NCBI GenBank assembly: GCA_964346395.1
Contig: CAYFUT010000004.1
Coordinates: forward strand, 13,202 to 77,201
DNA length: 64,000 bases
Direction: 5' to 3'
Origin: CAYFUT01 sp964346395
GTDB lineage: Bacteria > Bacillota > Halanaerobiia > Halobacteroidales > Halobacteroidaceae
Below are positions 7,580 to 17,000 of this stretch, in pieces. The notes beneath the pieces were generated by a model, which did no database searches, was not told the DNA's origin, and saw only the letters and a list, made by a program, of their open reading frames with translations. The position numbers were made by a program, and so were the translations under genes. The first letter of the stretch is position 1. Every line of letters starts with the position of its first letter.

Positions 7580-7608
7580 ATTATAAAAATTTTTTATCCA
7601 ATTTGCAA
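7580..7608 (-). promoter_or_regulatory. Sigma-A promoter of the small RHH-like gene
   Basis: Minus strand TTGCAA (7608-7603), 17-base spacer, TATAAT (7585-7580): near-consensus vegetative promoter, with the start expected near 7573, about 28 bases before the ATG. Confidence 0.8.
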
Positions 7609-7659
7609 CCCCTAATTTGAATTTTCCGACAGCTAAAAATAAAAGATAGCTAAATAATA

Positions 7660-7687
7660 TAAAAAAAGAGCAGCCCTTTAGCTGCTC
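7660..7687 (-). terminator. Terminator of efp
   Basis: Stem GAGCAGC/GCTGCTC (7668-7674 and 7681-7687), six-base loop, then seven T on the minus strand (7667-7661). Confidence 0.92.
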
Positions 7688-7697
7688 CTGCTTACTA

Positions 7698-8270
7698 TTA
7701 ATCTGTACTAACTCGCTCTATATATTCACCACTTCTAGTATCTATTTTTAAAACATTTTCTTCTTCAATAAACATGGGAACTTCTACTTCTAACCCCGTT
7801 TCTACCGTCACCTGTTTGGTTCCTCCGGAGACTGTATTTCCTTTAACTGCTGGCGGGGCATAGGTTACTTTTAACTTCATAAACGTGGGTAAATCTAATC
7901 CAATTGGATTCCCCTGGTACATTTTAACTTTAACTTCCGAATTTTCACTAATAAAATCATCTGCATCCCCGACTTCTTCTTTCGTCAAAGTAATCTGTTC
8001 ATAATTATTCTGATCCATAAATACAAAATCTTCTCCGTTGCGATATAAAAATTGAAACGGACGAGTATCAATATGAGCCTTTTCTACTTTTTCCCCCGAG
8101 CGAAATCTTTTATTCATCGTCCGCCCCGAATCAAGGTGTTTTAGAGTAGTCTGAATGTAAGCACCGCCCTTGCCCGGCTTAGTATGTTCATAATCAACAA
8201 TTTCATATAACTCACCATCTAATTCAATTGTCAATCCTGTATTAAAATCACGCGTGGTTATCTGCGCCAC
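7698..8270 (-). CDS. efp: Translation elongation factor P
   Basis: EF-P binds stalled ribosomes between the P and E sites and rescues synthesis of polyproline stretches. The 190-residue protein shows the three-barrel family layout, with the conserved domain I tip EHTKPGKGGAYIQTTLKH (the second Lys of KPGK is the usual modification site) and the C-terminal signature DTRSGEYIERV. The frame reaches a GTG at 8279, but the GGAG ribosome site is inside it, so the GTG at 8270 (MAQITTRDFNTGLTIEL) is the better start and matches the family N-terminus. It follows pepP, a common pairing in Firmicutes, and ends at a strong terminator. Confidence 0.96.
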   Translation of the reverse strand: MAQITTRDFNTGLTIELDGELYEIVDYEHTKPGKGGAYIQTTLKHLDSGRTMNKRFRSGEKVEKAHIDTRPFQFLYRNGEDFVFMDQNNYEQITLTKEEVGDADDFISENSEVKVKMYQGNPIGLDLPTFMKLKVTYAPPAVKGNTVSGGTKQVTVETGLEVEVPMFIEEENVLKIDTRSGEYIERVSTD

Positions 8271-8331
8271 TAAGATCACTCCTCTTCATATTTAGATAAT
8301 TCACCACTTCATAATTATATCTTTCTAATCT

Positions 8332-9405
8332 TTAATTGTCAATCACCATTAGTTCCTTCGGTGAAGAAGTCAAAATTTCACAGCCTTCCTCTCTAATTAC
8401 TACTATATCTTCAATCCTCACTCCACCCCAGTCCGGGAGATAAACACCAGGTTCGACAGTCACTACCATACCCGGTTTCAAAACTGTATCATCTTGCCAG
8501 GAAAGTTTAGGGCCTTCGTGAATCTCTAAGCCTACACCGTGGCCTAAACCATGACCGAAATTATCGCTGTAACCGGCATCTGCAATTACATTGCGGGCTA
8601 TCTGATCAGCCGCAGAGGCTTTCATTCCCGGTTCAATATTCTCCAGGGCTTCTTTCTGAGCAGCTAATACTAACTGATAAATCTCTTTTTGCTGGGCAGT
8701 CGGCTCTCCCCCGACAATTACCGTTCTAGTCATATCGGAATGGTAGCCGTCATACACGCAGCCGATATCCATCGTTACAAATTCGCCTGCTTTAATTTCT
8801 TTATTACTAGCTACTCCGTGCGGTAAAGCTGACCGCGGCCCCGAAGCAACAATAAAATCAAATGCTTTATCACTAGCCCCAGCTTCTTTCATCGCAAATT
8901 CTAATTTTAAACTTACATTCCGTTCTTTAAAACCCGGCTTAATCCAGTCAGCAACTTCAGCAAAAGCCTGGTCAGTAATTTCTACTGCCTGTTGAATTTT
9001 TTCTATTTCTGATTCTTCTTTCGTAAGCCGCAACTGCTTAACTAAATTTTCAGTACCTTGTAGTTCAACCTCTAACTGCTTCTGATACTGTAAATACTGA
9101 TGATATGTTTCGTGGCGGGCTTCAAACCCTAACTCTTCAATTCCCAATTCTTTCCTTAAATCAGCTAACAACTCAATCTGTTTATTTTCAAACTCTCTAA
9201 TTTCAAATTCCGGCGCTTGTTCTTTCGCCTGCTCTGTATAGCGGAAATCGGTAATTAAAATAGCCCGTTCTTGAGTTAACAACACTGAACCAGCTGTACC
9301 AGTAAACCCAGTTAAATAACGCCGATTAGCCGGATTATTAATTAATAAAGCTTCTAATCCATTTTCGCTCATTAATTCGCGCAGATTATTTACCCTACTT
9401 AGCAT
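8332..9405 (-). CDS. pepP: Xaa-Pro aminopeptidase/dipeptidase, M24 family
   Basis: A cytoplasmic pita-bread metallopeptidase that removes N-terminal residues next to proline. The N-terminal creatinase-like domain (MLSRVNNLRELMSENGLEAL) is followed by the M24 catalytic domain with the two-metal ligands visible: the Asp pair in MDIGCVYDGYHSDMTRT, His in GHGLGHGVGLEIHE, Glu in VTVEPGVY and Glu in VRIEDIV. The frame extends to 9450, but GAGGGGG directly precedes the ATG at 9405, giving 357 residues, the normal length. It lies between aroQ and efp in one run of same-strand genes. Substrate specificity (aminopeptidase versus prolidase) cannot be told from the sequence alone. Confidence 0.93.
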   Translation of the reverse strand: MLSRVNNLRELMSENGLEALLINNPANRRYLTGFTGTAGSVLLTQERAILITDFRYTEQAKEQAPEFEIREFENKQIELLADLRKELGIEELGFEARHETYHQYLQYQKQLEVELQGTENLVKQLRLTKEESEIEKIQQAVEITDQAFAEVADWIKPGFKERNVSLKLEFAMKEAGASDKAFDFIVASGPRSALPHGVASNKEIKAGEFVTMDIGCVYDGYHSDMTRTVIVGGEPTAQQKEIYQLVLAAQKEALENIEPGMKASAADQIARNVIADAGYSDNFGHGLGHGVGLEIHEGPKLSWQDDTVLKPGMVVTVEPGVYLPDWGGVRIEDIVVIREEGCEILTSSPKELMVIDN

Positions 9406-9457
9406 AAAATCCCCCTCAAAAACAAAAATATTTTTATCACTTTTATTCATTTATGGT

Positions 9458-9510
9458 TATTTATCTTTTATCTTTTATCTTTTATCATTCTTCATTCTCC
9501 ATTCTTAATT
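9458..9510 (-). repeat. Degenerate heptamer repeats at the aroQ 3' end
   Basis: Minus-strand units such as GATAAAA, GAATGGA and GAATGAA repeat with a 7-base period and overlap the last aroQ codons (the MENEE tail). A related run at 9977-10022 covers the end of aroB and the aroB-aroQ spacer. Confidence 0.55.
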
Positions 9511-9937
9511 TAATAAGTTGTATAGCCTGCTGCATAGCCAACCGATAGCTGTCAGTACCAAAGCCTGAAATTTGCCCAGTAGCTACCGGAGCAATCACTG
9601 ATTTATGTCGGAATTCTTCCCGCTGATAAATATTGCTTAAATGCACTTCAATAACGGGAATTTCCACTGCTGCTAAAGCATCTCGGATAGCAATGCTGTA
9701 GTGAGTAAAAGCCCCGGGATTAATAATAATTGCCCCTACTTCCTCCCGACGAGCTGCTTGAATAACATCTATTATTTCTCCTTCGTAGTTAGACTGCATA
9801 ATTTCTACCGTTTTATTATTTTCAGCAGCAATAGCCCTAAGAGTTTGATTAATATCCTCCAAAGTCCGCTTCCCATAGACATCAGGTTCTCGCTCCCCCA
9901 ATAAATTTAAGTTAGGCCCGTGAATCACCAAGATCAT
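9485..9937 (-). CDS. aroQ: 3-Dehydroquinate dehydratase, type II
   Basis: Catalyses the third step of the shikimate pathway. The 150-residue protein begins MILVIHGPNLNLLGEREPDVYG, carrying the flexible-loop Arg and the catalytic Tyr, and continues with QSNYEGEIID, INPGAFTHYSIAIRDAL and VEVHLSNIYQREEFRHKS, all type II signatures. The frame opens upstream at 9994, but the G-run ribosome site is best spaced for the ATG at 9937. The C-terminal MENEE lies inside a heptamer repeat, so the last residues may be a recent extension. Clustered with aroB, aroK and aroC. Confidence 0.96.
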   Translation of the reverse strand: MILVIHGPNLNLLGEREPDVYGKRTLEDINQTLRAIAAENNKTVEIMQSNYEGEIIDVIQAARREEVGAIIINPGAFTHYSIAIRDALAAVEIPVIEVHLSNIYQREEFRHKSVIAPVATGQISGFGTDSYRLAMQQAIQLIKLRMENEE

Positions 9938-10003
9938 TCCATTCATTCCCCCTTTTTTATTTGCCGTTATTATTTCTTGTTTTCCATTTTCCATTTATCA
10001 TTC

Positions 10004-11081
10004 TTATTCTCCATTCTTCATTTCTTTTAAAACTTCCCGAACTATTTCTTCCGGCACTTCCGAAGTAATAAATACCTCTCCAATCGCTTCCAGTAAGATA
10101 AATCGAACTACACCATCCTGCACTTTTTTATCCTGTTTTAGCTTGCTTATAATTTCTTCTATGTCTAAACCACTATACGCAGTCGGCAGGCCAAAACTAG
10201 CAAGTACTTTTTGATGCTTAGTTACTTCCTGCGAAGAAAGATAACCCAACTTATGGGCCAACTTCGCTGCTGCTACCATGCCTACGGCCACTGCTTCTCC
10301 ATGGCGGTAATACTGATACTCAGTTACGGCTTCTAAGGCATGACCAATAGTATGCCCGTAATTCAAAATTGCTCTGATTCCTTCTTCATATTCATCCTCA
10401 TTAACCACATCTGCTTTTATCTCACAGGATCGCTTAATAGCTTTAATCACTGGCTCCGGCTCCAAAGCAAGAATTTCTTGATTATATTCAGCCAGAAAAT
10501 TAAAAAACTCTCTATCCCGAATCAGGCCGTGCTTAATTACCTCTGCCAGCCCTGCTTTCAATTCCCGTTCTTCTAGAGTAGTTAACACCTCAGGGTCAGC
10601 CACTACTAACTTGGGTTGGTAAAAATCCCCAATTAAATTTTTCCCGTGCGGATGATTAACGGCTACTTTGCCGCCTACACTGCTGTCTACCTGCGCCAGG
10701 ATAGTAGTCGGCACCTGAATAAAATTAATCCCCCGCATAAAACTAGCCGCAATAAAGCCGGCTATATCGCCGACTACTCCGCCGCCTAAAGCTACAATCG
10801 AGGAAGTTCGATCTAAGTTGGCCCGCACAGCATGGTCATATAAATCTTTAGCTGTCGGAAGCGATTTATATTGTTCTCCGTCAGGAATTACTGCTTTATT
10901 GACTTCAAATCCAGCTTCCGCAATTGCTGTTTCTGCCTTTTCCCCATACAAACTATCTACCAGCGGATTAGTGATAATTAATACCTTGGAACCTATCTCC
11001 AGTTCTTGCATATAAGTACCCAGGTTAGCTAAAATTCCCGCTCCAATCTTAATCTCATAGCTCCGCTCTCCTAAATCAATC
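10004..11081 (-). CDS. aroB: 3-Dehydroquinate synthase, N-terminal codons in an assembly gap
   Basis: Second enzyme of the shikimate pathway, NAD- and metal-dependent. The cofactor region GGGVVGDIAGFIAASFMRG, the PTTILAQVDSSVGGK segment and metal-site residues in LNYGHTIGHALEA and RHGEAVAVGM are all present. The first in-frame ATG is at 11011, but translation continues upstream without a stop as IDLGERSYEIKIGAGILANL, which is the normal AroB N-terminus, so the true start lies in the N-run just beyond 11081 and only a few residues are missing. It sits between aroK and aroQ. Confidence 0.95.
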
Positions 11082-11181
11082 NNNNNNNNNNNNNNNNNNN
11101 NNNNNNNNNNNNNNNNNNNNNNNNNNNNNNNNNNNNNNNNNNNNNNNNNNNNNNNNNNNNNNNNNNNNNNNNNNNNNNNNN
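11082..11181. other. Assembly gap (100 N)
   Basis: Exactly 100 N. It hides the start of aroB and the last residues of aroK; family lengths suggest no additional gene is missing, though true gap size is unknown. Confidence 0.98.
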
Positions 11182-11690
11182 CCTTGATTTTTTTCTACTA
11201 TTTGCTTTTTGATTTTTTGGGTTACTTCCTCAACGGTTAAATTCGTCGTATCAAGCTGATAAGGAGTACAGTCATAAGCAGCTGACCGTTGGGATAACAA
11301 CTGCTTTATTTTATCTAACGGATCAGCTACTTCTAACAGCGGCCGGTGTTCATCATCTTTAGTCCGCCGCCAAATTTCCTCCGGCTCAGCAGTTAATAAA
11401 ATTACTATTCCACCCTGTTTCAGGTTAGCTATATTTTCTTCGCGCAATACTACTCCTCCGCCGGTAGCAATTACCTGCTTATCCTGCTGACTTACTTCCC
11501 GTGTAACTTCTGTTTCCAGATCCCGAAAATATTCTTCTCCCTCATCAGCAAAAATAAATGAAATTTCTCGTTCGTCTTTCTCCACAATTTTTTGATCCAC
11601 ATCAACAAATTGATAGTCTAATTTATCAGCTAGTTTCCGACCCACACTAGTTTTCCCCGTTCCCATAAAACCAATCAGTGCAATATTCAT
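11182..11690 (-). CDS. aroK: Shikimate kinase, C-terminal end in an assembly gap
   Basis: Phosphorylates shikimate with ATP. The start MNIALIGFMGTGKTSVGRKLA contains the Walker A motif; shikimate-binding residues appear in the DVDQKIVEKD segment and EEYFRDLE, and the Walker B/GGG loop is ATGGGVVLR. The adenine/lid region RRTKDDEHRPLL is intact. About 169 residues are readable before the N-run, nearly the full family length. The ATG overlaps the aroC stop (ATGA), indicating translational coupling. Confidence 0.95.
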
Positions 11691-12883
11691 CGCTGCTGCA
11701 CCAGTTCTAAAAAGTTATTATAATTAGCCAATACTTCTTCCATGCTGTCGCCGCCGAATTTTTCTAAACAGGCCTTAGCCAGTTCAAAAGCAACTACTGC
11801 TTCGCCTACTACGCTGGCTGCCGGTACTGCTGTTACATCAGAGCGCTCTACACTGGCTACAAATTTCTCTTTAGTTTCTAAATCAACCGAGGATAAAGGT
11901 TGATATAAAGTAGGAATCGGCTTCATTGCTGCCCTAACCACTATCGGCTCGCCATTACTCATCCCGCCTTCTGTACCACCGGCATTATTGCTAGTGCGGT
12001 AAAATCCATCATCATAATCAATTTCATCATGGATTTCCGACCCAGGCCGATCAGCTACTGCAAAACCAGCTCCTACCTCTACTCCCTTAATTGCCTGAAT
12101 GCTCATCAGCGTCTGGGCCAACCGCCCATCAAGCTTGCGGTCCCACTGAACGTGGCTCCCCAAACCTACCGGTAAAGATGTTGTCCTCACTTCAAAAACA
12201 CCGCCCAGAGAATCACCAGCTTCTTTGCAGTCATCTATTTCCTTAATCATCTGCTCTGTCGTATCCGGATCAATACACCTAACTTCCGACTCAGCACTCT
12301 TTTCTTTTATTTTAGAAAAATCAGTTACTTGCTGGTCTAACTTAATACTACCTAACTGCACCACATGACTAGTTACTTCTATATCCAGCTCACGTAATAG
12401 AGTCTTAGCTACTGCTCCGACAGCTACCCGCACTGCTGTCTCCCGGGCACTAGCCCGCTCTAAAATATTCCGCATATCTGACTGATTATATTTCAAGGCA
12501 CCCGCCAAATCTGCATGACCGGGCCGCGGTCTCGTTACTTTCGGCTCTACTTCTTTGATTTTATCTTCTTTCTCAATTTTAACTTCTTCTTGATCATAAC
12601 CGCAGTTGCCAAAAGGAGCCAGTACCTCGTTCCAGTTGGCCCAGTCATCATTTTCAATCTGTAAAGTGATCGGGCTCCCCAAAGTTTTCCCGCCTCTGAT
12701 GCCCGACAAAACATCAATCAAGTCATCCTCTAGTTCCATTCTACCGCCCCGGCCGTAGCCGCCCTGCCGCCGGGCCAACTCCCGGTTAATATCAGCGGGT
12801 TCAATCTCTAAATTAGCCGGCACTCCTTCCAGAATAGCTGTAATTGCCTTCCCGTGCGATTCACCTGCTGTCAAATAACGCAT
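11687..12883 (-). CDS. aroC: Chorismate synthase
   Basis: Final enzyme of the shikimate pathway, converting EPSP to chorismate with reduced FMN. The 398-residue sequence shows the family signatures GESHGKAITAILEGVPA, RPGHADLAGALKY, ERASARETA and GGTEGGMSNGEPI. It starts with an ATG at 12883 and is the first gene of the run aroC-aroK-aroB-aroQ-pepP-efp. A strong promoter lies 44 bases upstream. aroE is located separately near 34 kb. Confidence 0.97.
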   Translation of the reverse strand: MRYLTAGESHGKAITAILEGVPANLEIEPADINRELARRQGGYGRGGRMELEDDLIDVLSGIRGGKTLGSPITLQIENDDWANWNEVLAPFGNCGYDQEEVKIEKEDKIKEVEPKVTRPRPGHADLAGALKYNQSDMRNILERASARETAVRVAVGAVAKTLLRELDIEVTSHVVQLGSIKLDQQVTDFSKIKEKSAESEVRCIDPDTTEQMIKEIDDCKEAGDSLGGVFEVRTTSLPVGLGSHVQWDRKLDGRLAQTLMSIQAIKGVEVGAGFAVADRPGSEIHDEIDYDDGFYRTSNNAGGTEGGMSNGEPIVVRAAMKPIPTLYQPLSSVDLETKEKFVASVERSDVTAVPAASVVGEAVVAFELAKACLEKFGGDSMEEVLANYNNFLELVQQR

Positions 12884-12926
12884 TCTCTATTTCTCACTCC
12901 TCTATTTATCCGTAATTATTGTTTGC

Positions 12927-12956
12927 ATTATATCAAAGATAAACAGTAAATATCAA
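12927..12956 (-). promoter_or_regulatory. Sigma-A promoter of the aroC operon
   Basis: Minus strand TTGATA (12956-12951), 18-base spacer, TATAAT (12932-12927), with TG one base before the -10 (extended -10). Very convincing. Confidence 0.82.
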
Positions 12957-12977
12957 TAATTTTGGGCAATGGAAAAA

Positions 12978-13020
12978 TAAAAAACCCGGGCAGCAACTGC
13001 TTTTTCGGCAGTTGGCCCGG
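12978..13020 (-). terminator. Terminator of the PAAR-like operon
   Basis: Long stem CCGGGC and CAACTGC arms (12985-13000 paired with 13007-13020) with a two-base bulge, then a T-rich tract on the minus strand. An almost identical copy ends batD at 19656-19703. Confidence 0.88.
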
Positions 13021-13040
13021 AAATCTTATTTCTTTTTTGA

Positions 13041-14048
13041 TCAATAAACCACCAGATCTTGCCCCGGATCATCAACCTCAATCACGCCGCCGAACATACA
13101 GTTAAGTTTAGAATTCTCCGTTAGTGCCGGATTATCATCAATTAAAACATCCATTTTAGCATTAACCCAGGGGGTGGTGATCTGCGGTACACAAGGCATC
13201 GGCTTTAGTTTGCCGTTATTGGCTGCAGTCGCCGCCGCTACCTGGGGATTGCTCATACTTTTACACTTGCCGAAGGGTTTAATATTAACCATCGGCTTAG
13301 TATCATACATACTGGCAATCATATTGTCCTGAATGCAGATATTATGATCAGCCACTACCTCCAACTCACTTTTTTCCGTCCCAAAACTGCACTTCAATTC
13401 GGCTCCCGAACAAACATATCGGTTGTCCCCGCTACTAGAAGAGCCGGCCTCACCTGCTCCCTTTCCTTCAGTTCCAGCTTGCTTTCCTTCCTGACTGCTG
13501 CTCTCAGCAGACTGACCGGCAGTTCCTGCCTTAGACTTACTTTTATCAGCTTTATTTTTCTTACTTTGTTTCTTTTCCTTTTCTTTATCCTTCGGAAATA
13601 CTATCTCATCTCCCGGATAAACCCATAGAAAATCATCTTTAATCCGCTCTTCTTCCTTAAGAAATTTATTCTCTTCTTCCCCTAACACTTCATCTTTGGC
13701 AGCTTTCTTTCTCATGAAATTAGCCACTATCTTTCCCTTTTCTAAATAGTAGGGCGGCTTCTCTTCCAGCCACAGTCCATAGTCCCCCTCGTCAAAATCA
13801 CGCACTAAGAGTTTATGTAGTGAAGAGTCATCTTCACAATAAGTGATAATCATTAAGTCTCCGTTATTCTTTATAATATATTTGTTTCCATAGCAATCTT
13901 CATAATCTATCAATTGGTCATCACTAGCTGTTATCTTTTTTCCTATTAAATTATCACCTACTTTTAGCTTTCTCCGTCTAGCTTCTTTTCTGCCGTCTTC
14001 TAAATAATCTTTAGCTTCCTTTAAATCAAATTCATAATCATCAGCCAT
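13041..14048 (-). CDS. PAAR-like protein with C-terminal DUF4280 domain
   Basis: A 335-residue protein in three parts. Residues 1-130 hold one copy of a GDY-containing repeat (NGDLMIITY ... VRDFDEGDYGLWL, about residues 63-91) also found in the next gene. Residues 150-205 are a low-complexity Lys/Ser/Gly linker. Residues 207-335 are a DUF4280/PAAR-like domain: RYVCSGAELKCSFG, ASMYDTKPMVNIKPFGKC, NPQVAAATAANN, PCVPQITTPWVNAK, LNCMFGGVIEV. Such domains cap the spike of contractile injection machines or carry effectors to them. It is the last gene of a four-gene operon, 13 bases after the LysM protein. No sheath, tube or baseplate gene is present in the window. A cytosolic or secreted effector-carrier role is inference. 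Confidence 0.85.
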   Translation of the reverse strand: MADDYEFDLKEAKDYLEDGRKEARRRKLKVGDNLIGKKITASDDQLIDYEDCYGNKYIIKNNGDLMIITYCEDDSSLHKLLVRDFDEGDYGLWLEEKPPYYLEKGKIVANFMRKKAAKDEVLGEEENKFLKEEERIKDDFLWVYPGDEIVFPKDKEKEKKQSKKNKADKSKSKAGTAGQSAESSSQEGKQAGTEGKGAGEAGSSSSGDNRYVCSGAELKCSFGTEKSELEVVADHNICIQDNMIASMYDTKPMVNIKPFGKCKSMSNPQVAAATAANNGKLKPMPCVPQITTPWVNAKMDVLIDDNPALTENSKLNCMFGGVIEVDDPGQDLVVY

Positions 14049-14061
14049 TTTTTTCTCTCCT

Positions 14062-17000
14062 TTAAACTCGATATTTGCTGCCCGGTATTTGAGACACCTG
14101 AACCGGCGGCAGTTCTATATTATAATCTCCATTCTCAAAATCCCTAATCCAAATTAACCCCTTTTGATCCCCATATCTAATCACTAACTCATCTGAGTCA
14201 TAATTTTCATCCAGATAATGTTCATAAATAAGTCCCAAGTTACCTGTTTCTGTTTCAACCACATACTTATAAGCAACCAAAATCCTATCTGAATGATCAT
14301 AATCCTCTTTCCAGGGAACAAGCTTTGTAAAATCTATATCAGATATTTTAGCTCCATCTATATAAATATTCCCTTTCCCGGTAGAAGCATTATAGATATA
14401 ACCTTTATTAATACAGACTGATCTACTAAACCAATCTTCCGCCCGCTCTTTACAGATCTCCTGATGCGGACACTCGTCTTTTTGATTACATTTTCTCTGC
14501 TTAGTCCAGATATTATAATCTCTACTTCCCGTATTATTCTGCTCCTCTTTATTTTTTGTTCCGTACAGCATCATACAGTCTATATTCTCCTTTTGATATC
14601 TAAAATAAAGTCCATAATCCCCATTAGCAAAACCCTCTATTAAGACTGCATTCCCATAATCTATATTATCTCTATTGCGGCCTAAGCGATTTCCATACTT
14701 AATTAACAAATCATCGTCTGCTAAAGAAAAAGTATAATAATTATCTGCCTCGTCTTTATATTCTAACTCCTCTTCTTCCAGTTCAGTAATCTGTTCTATA
14801 TCTTGTCCCACATCTACCTTATCTTCCTCTTCAACCAATGAAATTTTATCTGCTTGATTAGGAGCTTTCTCTTCCTCTTCATATTCCTGCTGATAATTAT
14901 AAACCCACTCCGGATCAATATTAAACTCAGGAGTCTCTTTGTAGCGAACTTTTTTGGCATTTAAAGTTCCCCGTAGAACATTATACCTCGGCAAGTTAAT
15001 CCCATAATCGCCATTTCTAAAATGGACTATCTCTAGCTTATCAGTTAAATCAGAAATAACAGTTCTCCCGTAGTGAACAACTAATAAACTATCTACATAG
15101 TCTAAGTCTATCCAGGAATCCACATCAATTCTATCCCTTAAATAGAAATATTTAACCTTTAAGATTACTTTCTCACTATTTTCTTTATAAAAAACTTCTT
15201 CATATTCTTCTGCCTGCGGATATTTTTTCTTCCATTCCCGCTCTCTTTCTTGAGAAGGTACCACTTGAATATTACTGCCTATTTCCTGTTCATTAAGTAC
15301 AATCGTGCCTTGTCCATTAACATCTTGATATTCTTCTTTCTTTCCTTCGCCCGCATATCGCTCAAATGTATGTCCTGGTTCAACCTCTATCCCCTCCTGC
15401 GAATCATCTTCCTGTTGACTGCCGTACAATTTATCGTGATTAGCTTGAAAAAACCGGTGATAATAAGCATTATTATGAAAATAATGCTTTGCCCACGAAC
15501 TATCAAAAATTATATAATCGTACTCATAATCGCTGTTGTCAAACAATTTACCCACTAACCCTTTTTCTACAAACTTCTGATTGTGTTCTAAATTCAACAT
15601 CTTTTTATAACTCATATCAGTTTTGACCAGCCCTAAACTCATTTTTCTTGCCTGCAGTCTTATTATACTGATATGATTTATCCGGCAGTAGTCCCAATTA
15701 AAACTATTCTTACCGACTCCTACTTCTATCCCCTGCATCAATAACCTTCTTAAATACTTACGGGAAACAGTAGTCTCTTTTTCTACACAAAAATGATTTT
15801 TTAACTGCTGCAAATAATTATTCTTTAATTTCTCTATCAAAGCATCGTTGTCTGTATGATGAACTAAAATATGATTTAAAGTATCTTCATCAGAATTATA
15901 ATGTTTGGGGTAATAATCGGGAGCAATATCAATCCTATGGATCAATCTCGGCACTTTCCAATTAGCTTCTGCCTCTTTAAATGAAGTCCACTCTAAATCT
16001 TTATAAGCTCCCTGGTATTCATAAGGCACAATTAAAGTTTCTTTCTCCTTTATTTCATTTCTATTTTGAATATTATTTAATTTTCTCAAGGCCTCTACAG
16101 TAGTACCGTATTTTTGAGCAATTTGACTTAAAGCATCTGAGTCCTTGACTTTATAGTTTCTATAAGACAGCGGCGGAATAATCAATCTATCCCCAGCTTG
16201 TATCTGATCTGGATTTTCTATCTCATTTATTTCTGCTAATAGATCCACTTCCGTCCCAAACTTCACTGCCAACTCACTTAATACATCCCCCTCCATAACT
16301 TCATATTCCACATAATCTTGCTTTAAAAGTTTTTCCTCTTCGGTTCGCTCTACTTCCTCAAAAGTAGCTTTTATAAGATCCCTCATAACATCCCCAGCGT
16401 TAAAATCTTCAGTATCAAAAAAAGCTACAAAATTTTGGTTTTTACCATTTTCATATTGAGCGCTAGTTAAAGGCCCTACTGCTGATACTGTACCGTAATA
16501 ATTGTTGATGCCCTTAATTTTAACTTTATCCTTTATTTCGTCTGCTACATCTCCCAGTCTGATTTTCTGCTTCTCATCTTTCTGCTCTTGAGTTGCTGAA
16601 TCAGCTGGTTGTGTACTGGTCGGATCAGCAATAGTTTTTAGCATAAGTCCCGGTAAAAAAGGAAACACGCAAAGCATTGCCGTTGTTTTTTTCAATTCTT
16701 TACCCGCCTGATTAAATACATCCCCAGCAATTATTTTCATTCCCTCCCAGGCTCCCGGTGCATCTACCTCCAGTTCAGCAATCATTACTTCATCAGGGTT
16801 ACCCGATTCAGTGGAAAATAAAACATTCATTTTATCATAACCTAAATAGGTAGTTAAATCAAAAGTTTCTTTGAACTTTACTTCCGCAGCATCTAAACAT
16901 TCCTTTAAAGCAGCTTCATCTATTTCTTCTTTAGGCTCCAATACTTCTTCAGCGGCAGTTCTTACTCCCTCAGCTATGGGAACCGAAGAAGCAATTATAC

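Noticed and set aside
15250..15558. Plus-strand open frames such as this one, and others at 3377, 13344, 17303, 23953, 24830, 25905 and 50767
   Set aside because: They lie antisense to well-supported genes, have no ribosome sites or recognisable domains, and follow from the base bias of the coding strand.
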